In this document: positions 1 to 7,174 of the stretch, in pieces
How positions within the stretch are numbered: position 1 is the first letter of the stretch
Layout: each line of letters begins with the position of its first letter
Origin: Phycisphaerae bacterium
GTDB taxonomy: Bacteria; Planctomycetota; Phycisphaerae; SM23-33
Reading direction: 5' to 3'
NCBI GenBank assembly: GCA_030610965.1
Contig: JAUWQU010000032.1
Coordinates: 1 to 12,025, forward strand
DNA length: 12,025 nucleotides
The notes under the pieces: model-generated
Seen by the model: only the letters and a program-made list of their open reading frames with translations
What the model was told of the DNA's origin: nothing
The model's database searches: none
Position numbers and translations under genes: made by a program

Positions 1-123
1 GGACTCACCCGCAAGCTTGACCGTCACCTGCTCGCCCGCGTCAGCCCAGCCCCAGACCGCTATCGGCAGCTCCTGCTGGAGGACCATGTTGTCGCCGAAG
101 ACCTTCGCCGCCCTGACCGCCGC
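1..123 (-). pseudogene. Inverted N-terminal fragment of the SGNH/DUF303 acetylesterase
   Basis: Read on the minus strand from 123 to 1, this stretch translates to AAAVRAAKVFGDNM, then VLQQELPIAVWGWADAGEQV and TVKLAGES. This is the normal start of the mature DUF303/SASA esterase domain: the 'VF(G/S)D(N/H)MVLQ...P..VWGWA.PGE.VTV...AG' strand-rich lead that comes just before 'ADG.W.VDLPAMK'. That second half is found at 128 onward on the opposite (+) strand. The fragment ends at the window edge in the middle of the domain, only a few residues short of where the + strand copy takes up. The alanine-rich ASQAA before it (about 130-118) could be the end of a signal peptide, but no start codon or full signal peptide is visible. 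It is therefore the missing head of the next gene, turned round, and not a separate gene. The translation is certain and the family match strong. Whether the inversion is real is open. Confidence 0.8.
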
Positions 124-154
124 CTGAGAGGCCGGCGCCGACGGGGCGTGGCGA

Positions 155-1447
155 GTGGACCTGCCCGCGATGAAGGTCGACGGCAAGGCCCACACGCTGA
201 CGATCAAGGGCCCGTCCAACACCGTCGAGTGCAAGGGCGTGATGCTCGGCGAGGTATGGCTGGCCAGCGGGCAGTCCAACATGAGCCGGGGCACGCAGAT
301 CAAGGATAGCACCCCCGGCGTGCGGGTCTTCTGCCGGTCCAAGACCGTGCGGACCGGGCCGATACCCGTGCGAAACGACTACGGCGACCAGATGACGTGT
401 ACCTGGTGCGCCGCGACGCCCGAGGCCATCAAGGCCGTGCCGCCAACGATTCAACGCGGCGACAAGATTGGCCCGCACACCTCGTACGGAGAGGTGGCGT
501 ACGTGTTCGCGCGCACGCTCAACGAGAAACTCAAGGTGCCCGTCGGCGTGATGAACATCGCATGGGGCGGCTCGACGGCCGAGGCGTGGACGCCGAAGGC
601 GGACATCGAGAAGGAGTACCCCTTCGACAAGCCGGCCGAGGGCGGATACATCGGCCATAGGCCCGGTCTGATGTACCAGTCGCAGCTCCTGCCGCTCGTG
701 CCGATGACCATCCGCGGAGTGATCTGGTATCAGGGCGAGGACGACGGGCGGAACAAGACCTCCGCGGCCGAGTTCACGAACCTGATAGAGGCGTGGCGAA
801 AGCTCTGGCACCAGCCGAGCATGCCCTTCTACTTCGTCCAGATTGCCCAGACGGGCTACGCCAGCGGCATGCTGGGCGTCTACGAGGCCCAAGTGAAGGT
901 CATGCACACGGTCCCCAACACGGGCCTGGCAGTCAGCAACGACATCTACGACGGCGCCAAGGGGCCGAAGAACTCCATCAAGATCTACAAGGCCAAAGAC
1001 CCCAACGACCCAGCCGACGGCATGCCGGTCGCCGGAAGCAGCAACCCCCACCCGCCGCACAAGGATTTGGTGGCAGGGCGACTGGCGCAGATCGCGCTGG
1101 TCGAGACCTACGGCCAGCCTGCGCGACCTATCTACGGACCGATGTACGAGTCGAGCAAGATCGAGGGCGACAAGATCGTCGTCAAGCTCAAGTACGTCTA
1201 TGACGGCCTGAAGACCCAGGATGGCAAGGCGCCTAACTGGTTCCAGCTTTCCGACGGCACGGTGGTGAACCGCAAGCTGAAGTTCGTCAAGGCCGAGGCG
1301 AAGCTCGTCGGCAAGGACACCATCGAGGTCTCGTCGGCGCAGGTGAAGCAGCCCAAGTTCGTGCGGTTCGCGTGGCACAGTTATTCCAAGCACAACCTGG
1401 TAAACTCCGGGGACCTCCCGGCCGTGCCGTTCAGGACCGACGAATAG
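155..1447 (+). CDS. SGNH-type carbohydrate acetylesterase (DUF303/SASA family), 5' end displaced
   Basis: Serine hydrolase of the sialate-O-acetylesterase-like family (PF03629). It is expected to remove acetyl groups from glycans outside the cytoplasm. Numbered from the GTG at 155: block I GQSNM with catalytic Ser41; GGSTAEAW at 138-145 (oxyanion glycine region); WYQGEDD at 191-197; and the catalytic-His block NPHPPHK at 297-303 (His299). In this block the Asp two before the His, seen in the common D-I-H-P form, is Asn. I recall this NPHPP form as a subgroup, so it need not be inactive. The C-terminal ~100 residues form a beta-rich domain. The GTG is only a convenient start. Family-like sequence (EAGADGAWR) reads in frame back to 128, then meets TGA at 125-127. 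No ribosome site precedes 155. The missing N-terminus lies inverted at 1-123. As it stands, the product would lack a signal peptide and the first beta strands. It is upstream of, and co-directional with, a secreted propeller protein and two sulfatases. Confidence 0.88.
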   Translation: MDLPAMKVDGKAHTLTIKGPSNTVECKGVMLGEVWLASGQSNMSRGTQIKDSTPGVRVFCRSKTVRTGPIPVRNDYGDQMTCTWCAATPEAIKAVPPTIQRGDKIGPHTSYGEVAYVFARTLNEKLKVPVGVMNIAWGGSTAEAWTPKADIEKEYPFDKPAEGGYIGHRPGLMYQSQLLPLVPMTIRGVIWYQGEDDGRNKTSAAEFTNLIEAWRKLWHQPSMPFYFVQIAQTGYASGMLGVYEAQVKVMHTVPNTGLAVSNDIYDGAKGPKNSIKIYKAKDPNDPADGMPVAGSSNPHPPHKDLVAGRLAQIALVETYGQPARPIYGPMYESSKIEGDKIVVKLKYVYDGLKTQDGKAPNWFQLSDGTVVNRKLKFVKAEAKLVGKDTIEVSSAQVKQPKFVRFAWHSYSKHNLVNSGDLPAVPFRTDE

Positions 1448-1484
1448 ACCCGGTAATTCGGCCCGGTAACCCGATCCTAATTGC

Positions 1485-1514
1485 GGGAACCCCCCGCCCT
1501 CTGGCGCGTCTAAT
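1485..1514 (+). promoter_or_regulatory. Candidate ECF-sigma promoter (GGGAACC-N16-GTCTAAT)
   Basis: The -35-like element GGGAACC (1485-1491) and -10-like element GTCTAAT (1508-1514) are 16 bases apart. This is the layout and near-consensus of RpoE-like ECF sigma promoters (GGAACTT, 15-16 bases, TCTRA). A start site near 1520 would leave a ~36-base leader that includes the AAGGGAG ribosome site (1544-1550), 5 bases before the ATG at 1556. Planctomycetes encode many ECF sigma factors. Which factor would read this site is unknown. A 5-bp stem (GCGGG 1483-1487 / CCCGC 1493-1497) overlaps the -35 and is too weak to call a terminator. Confidence 0.5.
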
Positions 1515-1555
1515 GTCGCGACGTTGGCCCGTCTGCGCGCCAAAAGGGAGACAAC

Positions 1556-4144
1556 ATGCGAAAGTTTCTGGTGCTTGCGATAGCTCTTTCCGTCGTGGCC
1601 CCTGCCGGGGCTCAGGTGGCCTCCGGTCCGAAAAGCGACGGAACCGCTGCCGTCTCGCAAAGCGAGATCAACAAGCTCATCAAGGACCTGGGTAACGACC
1701 GTTGGAAGGTCCGGGACGCGGCCTCGCAGCGGCTTCGTGAGATCGGCTGGCCGGCCGTGCCCGCCCTGCGCGAGGCCGTCAAGGATCCGGACCTGGAGGT
1801 GAAGGTCCGAGCGAAGTCGCTGCTGACGGCGATCTGCCAGGTCGCCCCGGCCGAACTCGTGGAAATGCGAACCGAACTCCAGAAGGCCTTCCGCACTGCT
1901 GACTACCCTGCCGCGATCCGCGTGTCGCGTAAACTCATATCATACGAGAACGCCGAGATGCTGGACTGGCTCTGGTGCGGTCACGTCTGCCAACTCGGCG
2001 GCCAGTGGACGGGCGCCGTCCAGGCCTACCGCAAGGTGGTCGAGTTCATCGACGAGGACATCAGCGACGGGGTGAAGAAGAGGGCGAATGGCAAGCTCCC
2101 TCCGCAGGGCGTGGGCTGGGGCAGGGGCGGGGGCCCTGCCGTCGGCCCTGGAGTACGCGTTGTGATGGGGCCGGTTGCCCCTCCCGGCCCGATCGCGCTG
2201 AGCACGCGCGAATCCAAGGCGTTGATCAACCAGCGAAGCATCCTGATGCTGTGGATCGCGCGGATGCAGTCCGTTGAGTTGAAGGATCCCAAGTCGGCTG
2301 CGAAGACACTGGCCGACGCCCTCGACTATCTGGAGGACACCAAGACGAAGATCGACTACGTGTGGATCGAGATCGTAAAGGCCTATCCGCTGATGCTGCA
2401 TAGAACGGGGGACGTACCGGCGGCCGTCGCCGCGTGGAAGCGGTCCGTCGCCACGCGGGCAAAGTCGAGATACGGCGGCAGCCAACTGGCGGACGTGGAA
2501 CTCATTCACAAGGCCCTCTGTTCTCTGCCGAAGGACGCGCCGCAGCCGGAAGTGCCATGGATTATCTCCCTCGGCGACAGCGACGAAGCCACAACCAAGC
2601 TGAACTTCGCCGACGCCAACACGCTCGCTCGCCGCTACAAGCCCGGCACGTACGACCACTACGCCCTGGCCCCACCGCGCGGCAAGGAGTTCGCCACGAT
2701 CGAGTTCGCCTGCGACATCGAGCAGTTCAACGTCCGCTACGGCGGGCACTTCAGTTGCTTTGTCATGGCGCACGATCCGCCGAACAAGCAAAATAAGCTC
2801 GGCTCCATCGGCTGGACGAACAGGGACAAGCCCGGCCGCGAGGTGGTCAAGAAGACGCTCACCATCCCGCCCGGCGCCGGCCTCGCACACATCCGGATCG
2901 GCACGGCCAAGCAGTTCAAGGTCCACAGCGTCTTGGCCAAGGCGACGTTCCGCCCGGTGACGAAGGCCCCGGCCCCGATCCAGGCCGACGCGTGGATGCA
3001 GACGAAGCTGCACCCCGCCAACAGCCGGATTACGTGGGGCGAGATGACGATGCAGAACGAGCGAGCCTACAGTGGCGTCCGACCGGGGCGACATACGCTG
3101 CGGTTCTCGGCGCCAGGCCGAGATGAGACAATCGAAATACCCTACGAGGTCAAGCCGGGTCGGCGGTACGGCCTGTTCTTCAACCTCGACAGCCCGTTCC
3201 GGCGGCAGCCGTTGGACCTGGCACTCTCGGGCAGGCATCCGGTGCATCCCCCCCGCTTCAGCATCCAGCGCCTCGGCGAGGCCGGGCACATTGCGGTCTG
3301 GGGCTGCCTGGGCGGCAAGCTCATGGCGGCGCGAAGCAAGGACCTGGTCAACTGGACGAAGCCTGAGCCGTTGCCGCTGAGCTCCGTCTTCGACAACATC
3401 GAGCCGGTCACGTTTAGAGCCCCGGACGGCACGATCTACCTGACGTTCTTCTCCAACCGCCTCTCCCCGCAGTCCGTCAGCTCGGCCGGCTATCACCTGT
3501 GGCTGACCAGCACACGCGACGGGCAGGTCTGGGCGCCGATTCGGCGGATCGAGATCGGAAGGATGGGGGGTTGGCCTGCGTCGAGCGCGAGCATGGTCGT
3601 CGGCCCGAAGGGCAAGCAGTGGATCTTCTGGCGCGACAAGGTGGGCTCGGCAGAGACGCTCGACGACGTCCAAGAGTTGACGCCCATCCAAGTCAAGGGC
3701 CGGATGATCAACGGAAAGAAGGTGAACCTCTGGAACGTTCATGTGGTCGTGGATGATCGCAAACAGTTTCGCATGGTCTGTGATGACTTCGGCGAGGCGA
3801 TCTACCACCTCAGCTCGGCCGACGGCCGGTCTTGGGCCCAGCCGCAGGTGCTCGTCGAAAGGAAGGAGAAGGACCGCGGGCCGAGCCTTACCGACCAGCA
3901 ATTGATCCTGACAGGCGGCAAGGAGTTCCTGCTGTACGGCGGGGCATATCTGCTTGAGCTGGACCTGAAGGCAGGCCCGGTCACCGCCGGAGAGGGGATA
4001 AAGGTGTCCTGCCACCTCGCCCCACTGGCCGGCGCGAGGGCGTTCTGCCATAGAAACGAAATCTTCGTGATGACGGGGACGGAGACAACCTGGCTGCTGC
4101 GGGCTAAGCTCAAGGATATCCTGGCCGCCACAGCCGGCAAGTAG
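1556..4144 (+). CDS. Large exported HEAT/TPR-like protein with C-terminal Asp-box beta-propeller
   Basis: 862 residues. The start ATG has a clear AAGGGAG site 5 bases upstream. Residues 1-20 are a Sec signal peptide (MRKFLVLAIALSVVAPAGAQ, cleavage near AGA-Q). Residues ~36-95 form a HEAT/Armadillo-type helical pair (LGNDRWKVRDAASQRL then GWPAVPALREAVKDPDLEVK), common in planctomycete secreted proteins. Residues ~100-330 are TPR-like helices, broken by a Gly/Pro-rich linker at ~182-212. Residues ~335-470 look beta-rich and carbohydrate-binding-like, with no family recognised. Residues ~485-540 resemble a PEGA-type beta domain (SGVRPGRHTLRFSAPGR). From ~555 to 850 there is a sialidase-fold propeller with Asp boxes STRDGQVW (652-659) and SSADGRSW (753-760) and a looser SKDLVNW (594-600). 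I see no FRIP motif or clear arginine triad, so sialidase activity is not supported. The role is probably glycan binding or an unassigned glycosidase. Its neighbours (acetylesterase and sulfatases) fit glycan breakdown. Confidence 0.85.
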   Translation: MRKFLVLAIALSVVAPAGAQVASGPKSDGTAAVSQSEINKLIKDLGNDRWKVRDAASQRLREIGWPAVPALREAVKDPDLEVKVRAKSLLTAICQVAPAELVEMRTELQKAFRTADYPAAIRVSRKLISYENAEMLDWLWCGHVCQLGGQWTGAVQAYRKVVEFIDEDISDGVKKRANGKLPPQGVGWGRGGGPAVGPGVRVVMGPVAPPGPIALSTRESKALINQRSILMLWIARMQSVELKDPKSAAKTLADALDYLEDTKTKIDYVWIEIVKAYPLMLHRTGDVPAAVAAWKRSVATRAKSRYGGSQLADVELIHKALCSLPKDAPQPEVPWIISLGDSDEATTKLNFADANTLARRYKPGTYDHYALAPPRGKEFATIEFACDIEQFNVRYGGHFSCFVMAHDPPNKQNKLGSIGWTNRDKPGREVVKKTLTIPPGAGLAHIRIGTAKQFKVHSVLAKATFRPVTKAPAPIQADAWMQTKLHPANSRITWGEMTMQNERAYSGVRPGRHTLRFSAPGRDETIEIPYEVKPGRRYGLFFNLDSPFRRQPLDLALSGRHPVHPPRFSIQRLGEAGHIAVWGCLGGKLMAARSKDLVNWTKPEPLPLSSVFDNIEPVTFRAPDGTIYLTFFSNRLSPQSVSSAGYHLWLTSTRDGQVWAPIRRIEIGRMGGWPASSASMVVGPKGKQWIFWRDKVGSAETLDDVQELTPIQVKGRMINGKKVNLWNVHVVVDDRKQFRMVCDDFGEAIYHLSSADGRSWAQPQVLVERKEKDRGPSLTDQQLILTGGKEFLLYGGAYLLELDLKAGPVTAGEGIKVSCHLAPLAGARAFCHRNEIFVMTGTETTWLLRAKLKDILAATAGK

Positions 4145-4168
4145 TGCGGCTTCGAGCGCCCGCCGCAC
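4144..4168 (+). terminator. Hairpin just after the propeller gene, possible terminator
   Basis: GTGCGGC (4144-4150) and GCCGCAC (4162-4168) form a perfect 7-bp stem with an 11-base loop. The stem begins on the last base of the TAG stop. No run of T follows, so a classic intrinsic terminator is not shown. It may act with a factor, or protect the 3' end. Its position right at the stop, ahead of a 216-bp gap, suggests that the sulfatase pair can be transcribed separately. Confidence 0.35.
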
Positions 4169-4195
4169 AAGGGCCTCGCTGAGTCCGGAACGCGC

Positions 4196-4223
4196 TTGCG
4201 AATGTCCAGAACCGTGGTAGGAT
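4196..4223 (+). promoter_or_regulatory. Candidate sigma70-type promoter for the sulfatase pair
   Basis: TTGCGA (4196-4201) and TAGGAT (4218-4223) match TTGACA and TATAAT at four of six bases each, with a 16-base spacer. A start near 4230 would give a leader of about 130 bases. That leader contains a 14-bp perfect palindrome, TGCCGGCGCCGGCA (4311-4324), and the AGGAG ribosome site at 4347-4351. The rest of the 4145-4360 gap shows no convincing small gene. Confidence 0.35.
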
Positions 4224-4360
4224 CAGCGAAAGTGCCCGCAACGATTGTGGGCTCAGCGACATCTGGAGAGTCTCGAGTAGAGTCATTCTGCATCCGGCCA
4301 GCGACAGGCTTGCCGGCGCCGGCACCCCGGATCGAAGTTCGCTGTCAGGAGCCCCCGCCG

Positions 4361-5770
4361 ATGCCAACGTCATTGAGTCGCCGTAAGGTATTGCAAGGCA
4401 TTGGCTTGGGGGCCATATCTCTGGTCGCCGGTCGGGAAGCCGACGGCCGGGACACGCCCGCCGGCAAGCCCAACATCGTGCTGATCTTCTCCGATCAGCA
4501 GCACTGGCGCGCCATGGGGCGGGAGGACCGCTTCTTCAACACGCCGAACCTCGACGCTTTAGCCGCAGACAGCGTTGTGTTCGGGCGGTCGTTCTGCACG
4601 ACCCCGCAGTGTTCGCCCAGCCGTTCGTCCCTGCTGACCGGAATGTACCCGACCAAGACCGGCGTGATGGGCAACATGGGCGCCGCCGGCGGGAAGGCCC
4701 TGCGGCAGCAAACCATCGGCGCGATGCTCCAGAAAGGTGGGTATCGCACGGGTTACTTCGGCAAGTGGCACCTGGGCAACGATGCCGTCGCCACGGCCGG
4801 CTGGGGCGGGGGGTATGTCCCCAAGATCAACGACCCGGGCACGACCGAGGCCGGGCGGGAGTTCATCGCCAAGGCAGGGGACGCCGGCCAGCCCTTCGCA
4901 CTATTCCTGTCGTACAACAACCCGCACGACATCTACAGATTCGCCCGGCACAAGGTCGCCGCCGACGCCGGGGATATTCCGCTGCCGAAATCGTGGGCCG
5001 TCGAGGACTTCGACACCAAGCCAGCCGTGCAGAAGCAATTCATGACCGACGACCAGGGCAAGGTCATCCACGGCCGGGATGAGGCCCTGTGGCGCCAGTA
5101 CCGCGACTGCTATCGCGCCAAGACGGCCCTGTACGACAACCACGTGGGCAAGGTGCTGGCCGAGCTGCGGAAGCGCGGGCTGCTGGACAGCACCATTGTC
5201 ATCGTCACGAGCGACCACGGCGACATGGACGCCCATCACCGGCTGATATTCAAGGGCCCGTTCATGTACGACCAGATGGTCCGCGTGCCGCTGATGATCC
5301 GCGTGCCCAAGGCCTTCGGCGGCGTCGCGCCGCGGCGCGTGGACGATCTGGACGTAGTCAACGTGGACATAGTCCCCACGATCCTGGACTTCTGCCACCT
5401 GGCGCCGATCACCTCGGACGGCGTGTCGCTCAAGCCGACGCTGACCGGCGCCGCCGGCCAGCGCAAGCGGGAGTTCGTGATAAGCCAGTACTACAGCAAG
5501 CAGCGGTGGGTCAACCCGATCCGGATGATCCGCACCGCCCGATTCAAGTACAACCGGTTCATCCGCCACGGCGAGGAGTTATACGATCTGGCCAACGACC
5601 CCGACGAGATCGTCAACCTCGCCGGCGACCCGAAGCACGCAAAAACCAAGGCCGACCTGGCCGCGAAACTCGATGCGTGGATCAAACAGAACAACGACCC
5701 ATTCTACTCTCTCGCATCGACCACCCGGGCAGGCAAGCCCCTGAGCGAACCCGTGAAAGGAAGCCCATGA
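4361..5770 (+). CDS. Tat-exported formylglycine sulfatase (first of pair)
   Basis: 469 residues, alkaline-phosphatase superfamily, type I sulfatase: hydrolyses sulfate esters, most likely on a polysaccharide or sugar. ATG 4361 is chosen because AGGAG lies 9 bases upstream and it begins a twin-arginine signal (SLSRRKVLQGIGLGAISLVAG, Arg7-Arg8). The frame is open back to a TTG at 4196, but the extra ~55 residues look like leader DNA. Visible sites: metal ligand Asp45 in SDQQ; the activation motif CSPSR at 84-88, where Cys84 would become formylglycine; GKWH at 134-137 (Lys135, His137); TSDHGD with Asp285 and His286; and Lys298 in FKGP. The C-terminal ELYDLANDPDEIVNLAGDP (406 on) is the usual end of these sulfatases. 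The stop TGA (5768-5770) overlaps the start of the next sulfatase as ATGA, so the pair is translationally coupled. The maturation enzyme (FGE or anaerobic SME) is not in the window. The substrate cannot be told from sequence alone. Confidence 0.93.
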   Translation: MPTSLSRRKVLQGIGLGAISLVAGREADGRDTPAGKPNIVLIFSDQQHWRAMGREDRFFNTPNLDALAADSVVFGRSFCTTPQCSPSRSSLLTGMYPTKTGVMGNMGAAGGKALRQQTIGAMLQKGGYRTGYFGKWHLGNDAVATAGWGGGYVPKINDPGTTEAGREFIAKAGDAGQPFALFLSYNNPHDIYRFARHKVAADAGDIPLPKSWAVEDFDTKPAVQKQFMTDDQGKVIHGRDEALWRQYRDCYRAKTALYDNHVGKVLAELRKRGLLDSTIVIVTSDHGDMDAHHRLIFKGPFMYDQMVRVPLMIRVPKAFGGVAPRRVDDLDVVNVDIVPTILDFCHLAPITSDGVSLKPTLTGAAGQRKREFVISQYYSKQRWVNPIRMIRTARFKYNRFIRHGEELYDLANDPDEIVNLAGDPKHAKTKADLAAKLDAWIKQNNDPFYSLASTTRAGKPLSEPVKGSP

Positions 5771-7155
5771 TGCGGGAACTGAGCAGACGCGAGTTCATCA
5801 AGTTCGCTTCGGCTGGCATTGCCGCGGCGACTGCGGGCGCCGGCAGCGAACTCTGCGGCGCGGCGGATCGCAAGCGGCGCCCCAACGTGCTGTACGTCTT
5901 CGCCGATCAGATGCGCGCCGCGGCCATGGGCTGTATGGGCAACACGTGCGTCAAGACGCCGAACCTCGATGCCCTGGCCGGGCAGGGGCTGTTGTTGACC
6001 AACGCGATGTCCTGCTCGCCGGTCTGCAGCCCGTACCGCGCGCAATTGATGACCGGCCGTTACGGCCACACCACCGGGGTCATTCATAACGACATCAAGC
6101 TGCCCAACACCGAGACCACGCTGCCGGAGATGCTCAAGCGGGCCGGCTACTCGACCGGGTACATCGGCAAATGGCACTTAAACGGCGACCGCAGCGGGTT
6201 CGTCAAGCCCGAAGACCGCCAGGGATGGGACTACTGGGCGGCGCTGGCGTGTTCGCATCAATACTTCAAAACGCGGTACTTCCGCGACACGCCCGAGCCG
6301 ATCCCCATCAACGGGTACGAGCCCGACGTGCAGACCGACCTGGCGATCGAGTTCATCAAGCAGAACCGGGACCGGCCTTTCTGCCTGGCTGTGTCCTTCG
6401 GGCCGCCGCATAATCCCTACAGGGCGCCGGCGAAGTTCGACATCTACGATCCGGCCAAACTGCCGCTGCGCCCCAACGTGCCGCCTGGCCAGGCCGAGAA
6501 GTGGCGCCCGCAGATCGCCCAGTATTACGGCCTTGTGACAAGTCTGGACGCCAACATCGCCCGGATGATGAAGGCCCTGGAAACGCTGGGGATCGCCGAG
6601 GACACCATCTTCTGCTTCTCGTCCGATCACGGAGACATGCTCGGCTCGCAGGGCCATCGGCTTAAGCAGCGGCCGTGGGAAGAGTCCGTCAACGTGCCGT
6701 TCATCATGCGGTACCCGCGGCGGCTGGGGCCCGGGCGAAAGAGCGACGTGCTGCTGGCCTCGGTGGACGTCATGCCCACGCTGCTGGGCTTCTGCGGCGC
6801 GACGGTCCCGGCCGGCGTCCAGGGGCGCGACCTCTCCGGCGTCCTGGCCGGCGACGGCGGGGACGAGCCGACGATGGTCTACTTCGCCAACACCCACCGC
6901 GGCGGCGGGCCGGGCACCGACTGGCGGGGCATCCGCACCAAGCGGTGGAAATACGCCTACCACGCCAAAGGCGATTGGGTGCTGTACGACCTGGCCGCCG
7001 ACCCCTACGAGATGAACAACCTGATAGGCGACCCCAAGTACAAGGCCAAACGCGACGAGTTGCGCGCGCTGCTCGATGCGCGCCGAAAGGAACTCGGCGA
7101 CAAGGCCGAACTGGTTGGGCAACTCGCCCCGACGCGCGCGAAGCCGCGACTATAG
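5767..7155 (+). CDS. Tat-exported formylglycine sulfatase (second of pair, CSPYR motif)
   Basis: 462 residues, same superfamily as the preceding gene but clearly diverged and not a recent duplicate. The start ATG at 5767 shares ATGA with the previous stop, and AAGGA lies 5 bases ahead. The signal is twin-arginine: LSRREFIKFASAGIAAATAG (Arg7-Arg8). Active-site elements: Asp47 in ADQ; CSPYR at 87-91 with Cys87 as the formylglycine precursor; GKWHLNG at 134-140; SSDHGDMLGSQG with Asp287 and His288; and Lys300 in RLKQRPWEE. The fourth position of the signature is Tyr in place of Ser. Maturation needs mainly C-x-P-x-R, and CSPYR is seen in other planctomycete sulfatases, so activity is expected. 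The C-terminal block VLYDLAADPYEMNNLIGDP is typical. An in-frame open stretch runs back to 5089 inside the upstream gene but is only its shadow. Two different sulfatases in one message suggest one glycan with two kinds of sulfate linkage. Confidence 0.93.
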   Translation: MMRELSRREFIKFASAGIAAATAGAGSELCGAADRKRRPNVLYVFADQMRAAAMGCMGNTCVKTPNLDALAGQGLLLTNAMSCSPVCSPYRAQLMTGRYGHTTGVIHNDIKLPNTETTLPEMLKRAGYSTGYIGKWHLNGDRSGFVKPEDRQGWDYWAALACSHQYFKTRYFRDTPEPIPINGYEPDVQTDLAIEFIKQNRDRPFCLAVSFGPPHNPYRAPAKFDIYDPAKLPLRPNVPPGQAEKWRPQIAQYYGLVTSLDANIARMMKALETLGIAEDTIFCFSSDHGDMLGSQGHRLKQRPWEESVNVPFIMRYPRRLGPGRKSDVLLASVDVMPTLLGFCGATVPAGVQGRDLSGVLAGDGGDEPTMVYFANTHRGGGPGTDWRGIRTKRWKYAYHAKGDWVLYDLAADPYEMNNLIGDPKYKAKRDELRALLDARRKELGDKAELVGQLAPTRAKPRL

Positions 7156-7174
7156 ACGACGCGAACAGGCCCCG

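Noticed and set aside
41..1660. Long open frame on the minus strand opposite the esterase (539 codons)
   Set aside because: It has GC-rich shadow composition with no family motif. The opposite strand carries a clear esterase with catalytic motifs.
1556..4144. Sialidase (exo-alpha-sialidase) as the function of the 862-residue protein
   Set aside because: Asp boxes support only the propeller fold; the FRIP motif and arginine triad are not seen.
1940..4168. 742-codon open frame on the minus strand opposite the propeller gene
   Set aside because: Arg/Leu/Ala-rich shadow translation with no signal, domain or ribosome site; the + strand protein has signal peptide, HEAT and Asp boxes.
4311..4324. 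TGCCGGCGCCGGCA perfect palindrome in the sulfatase leader
   Set aside because: Short and wholly G/C-driven in GC-rich DNA. It may fold, but I cannot separate it from chance, so it is not called as an operator.
4196..4360. TTG-initiated extension of the first sulfatase
   Set aside because: It would place ~55 unrelated residues before a twin-arginine signal. The ATG at 4361 has AGGAG at good distance, and the TTG overlaps a candidate -35.
5089..5766. Upstream extension of the second sulfatase frame
   Set aside because: It lies inside the first sulfatase in another frame, and the translation is shadow-like. The Tat signal begins at 5767.
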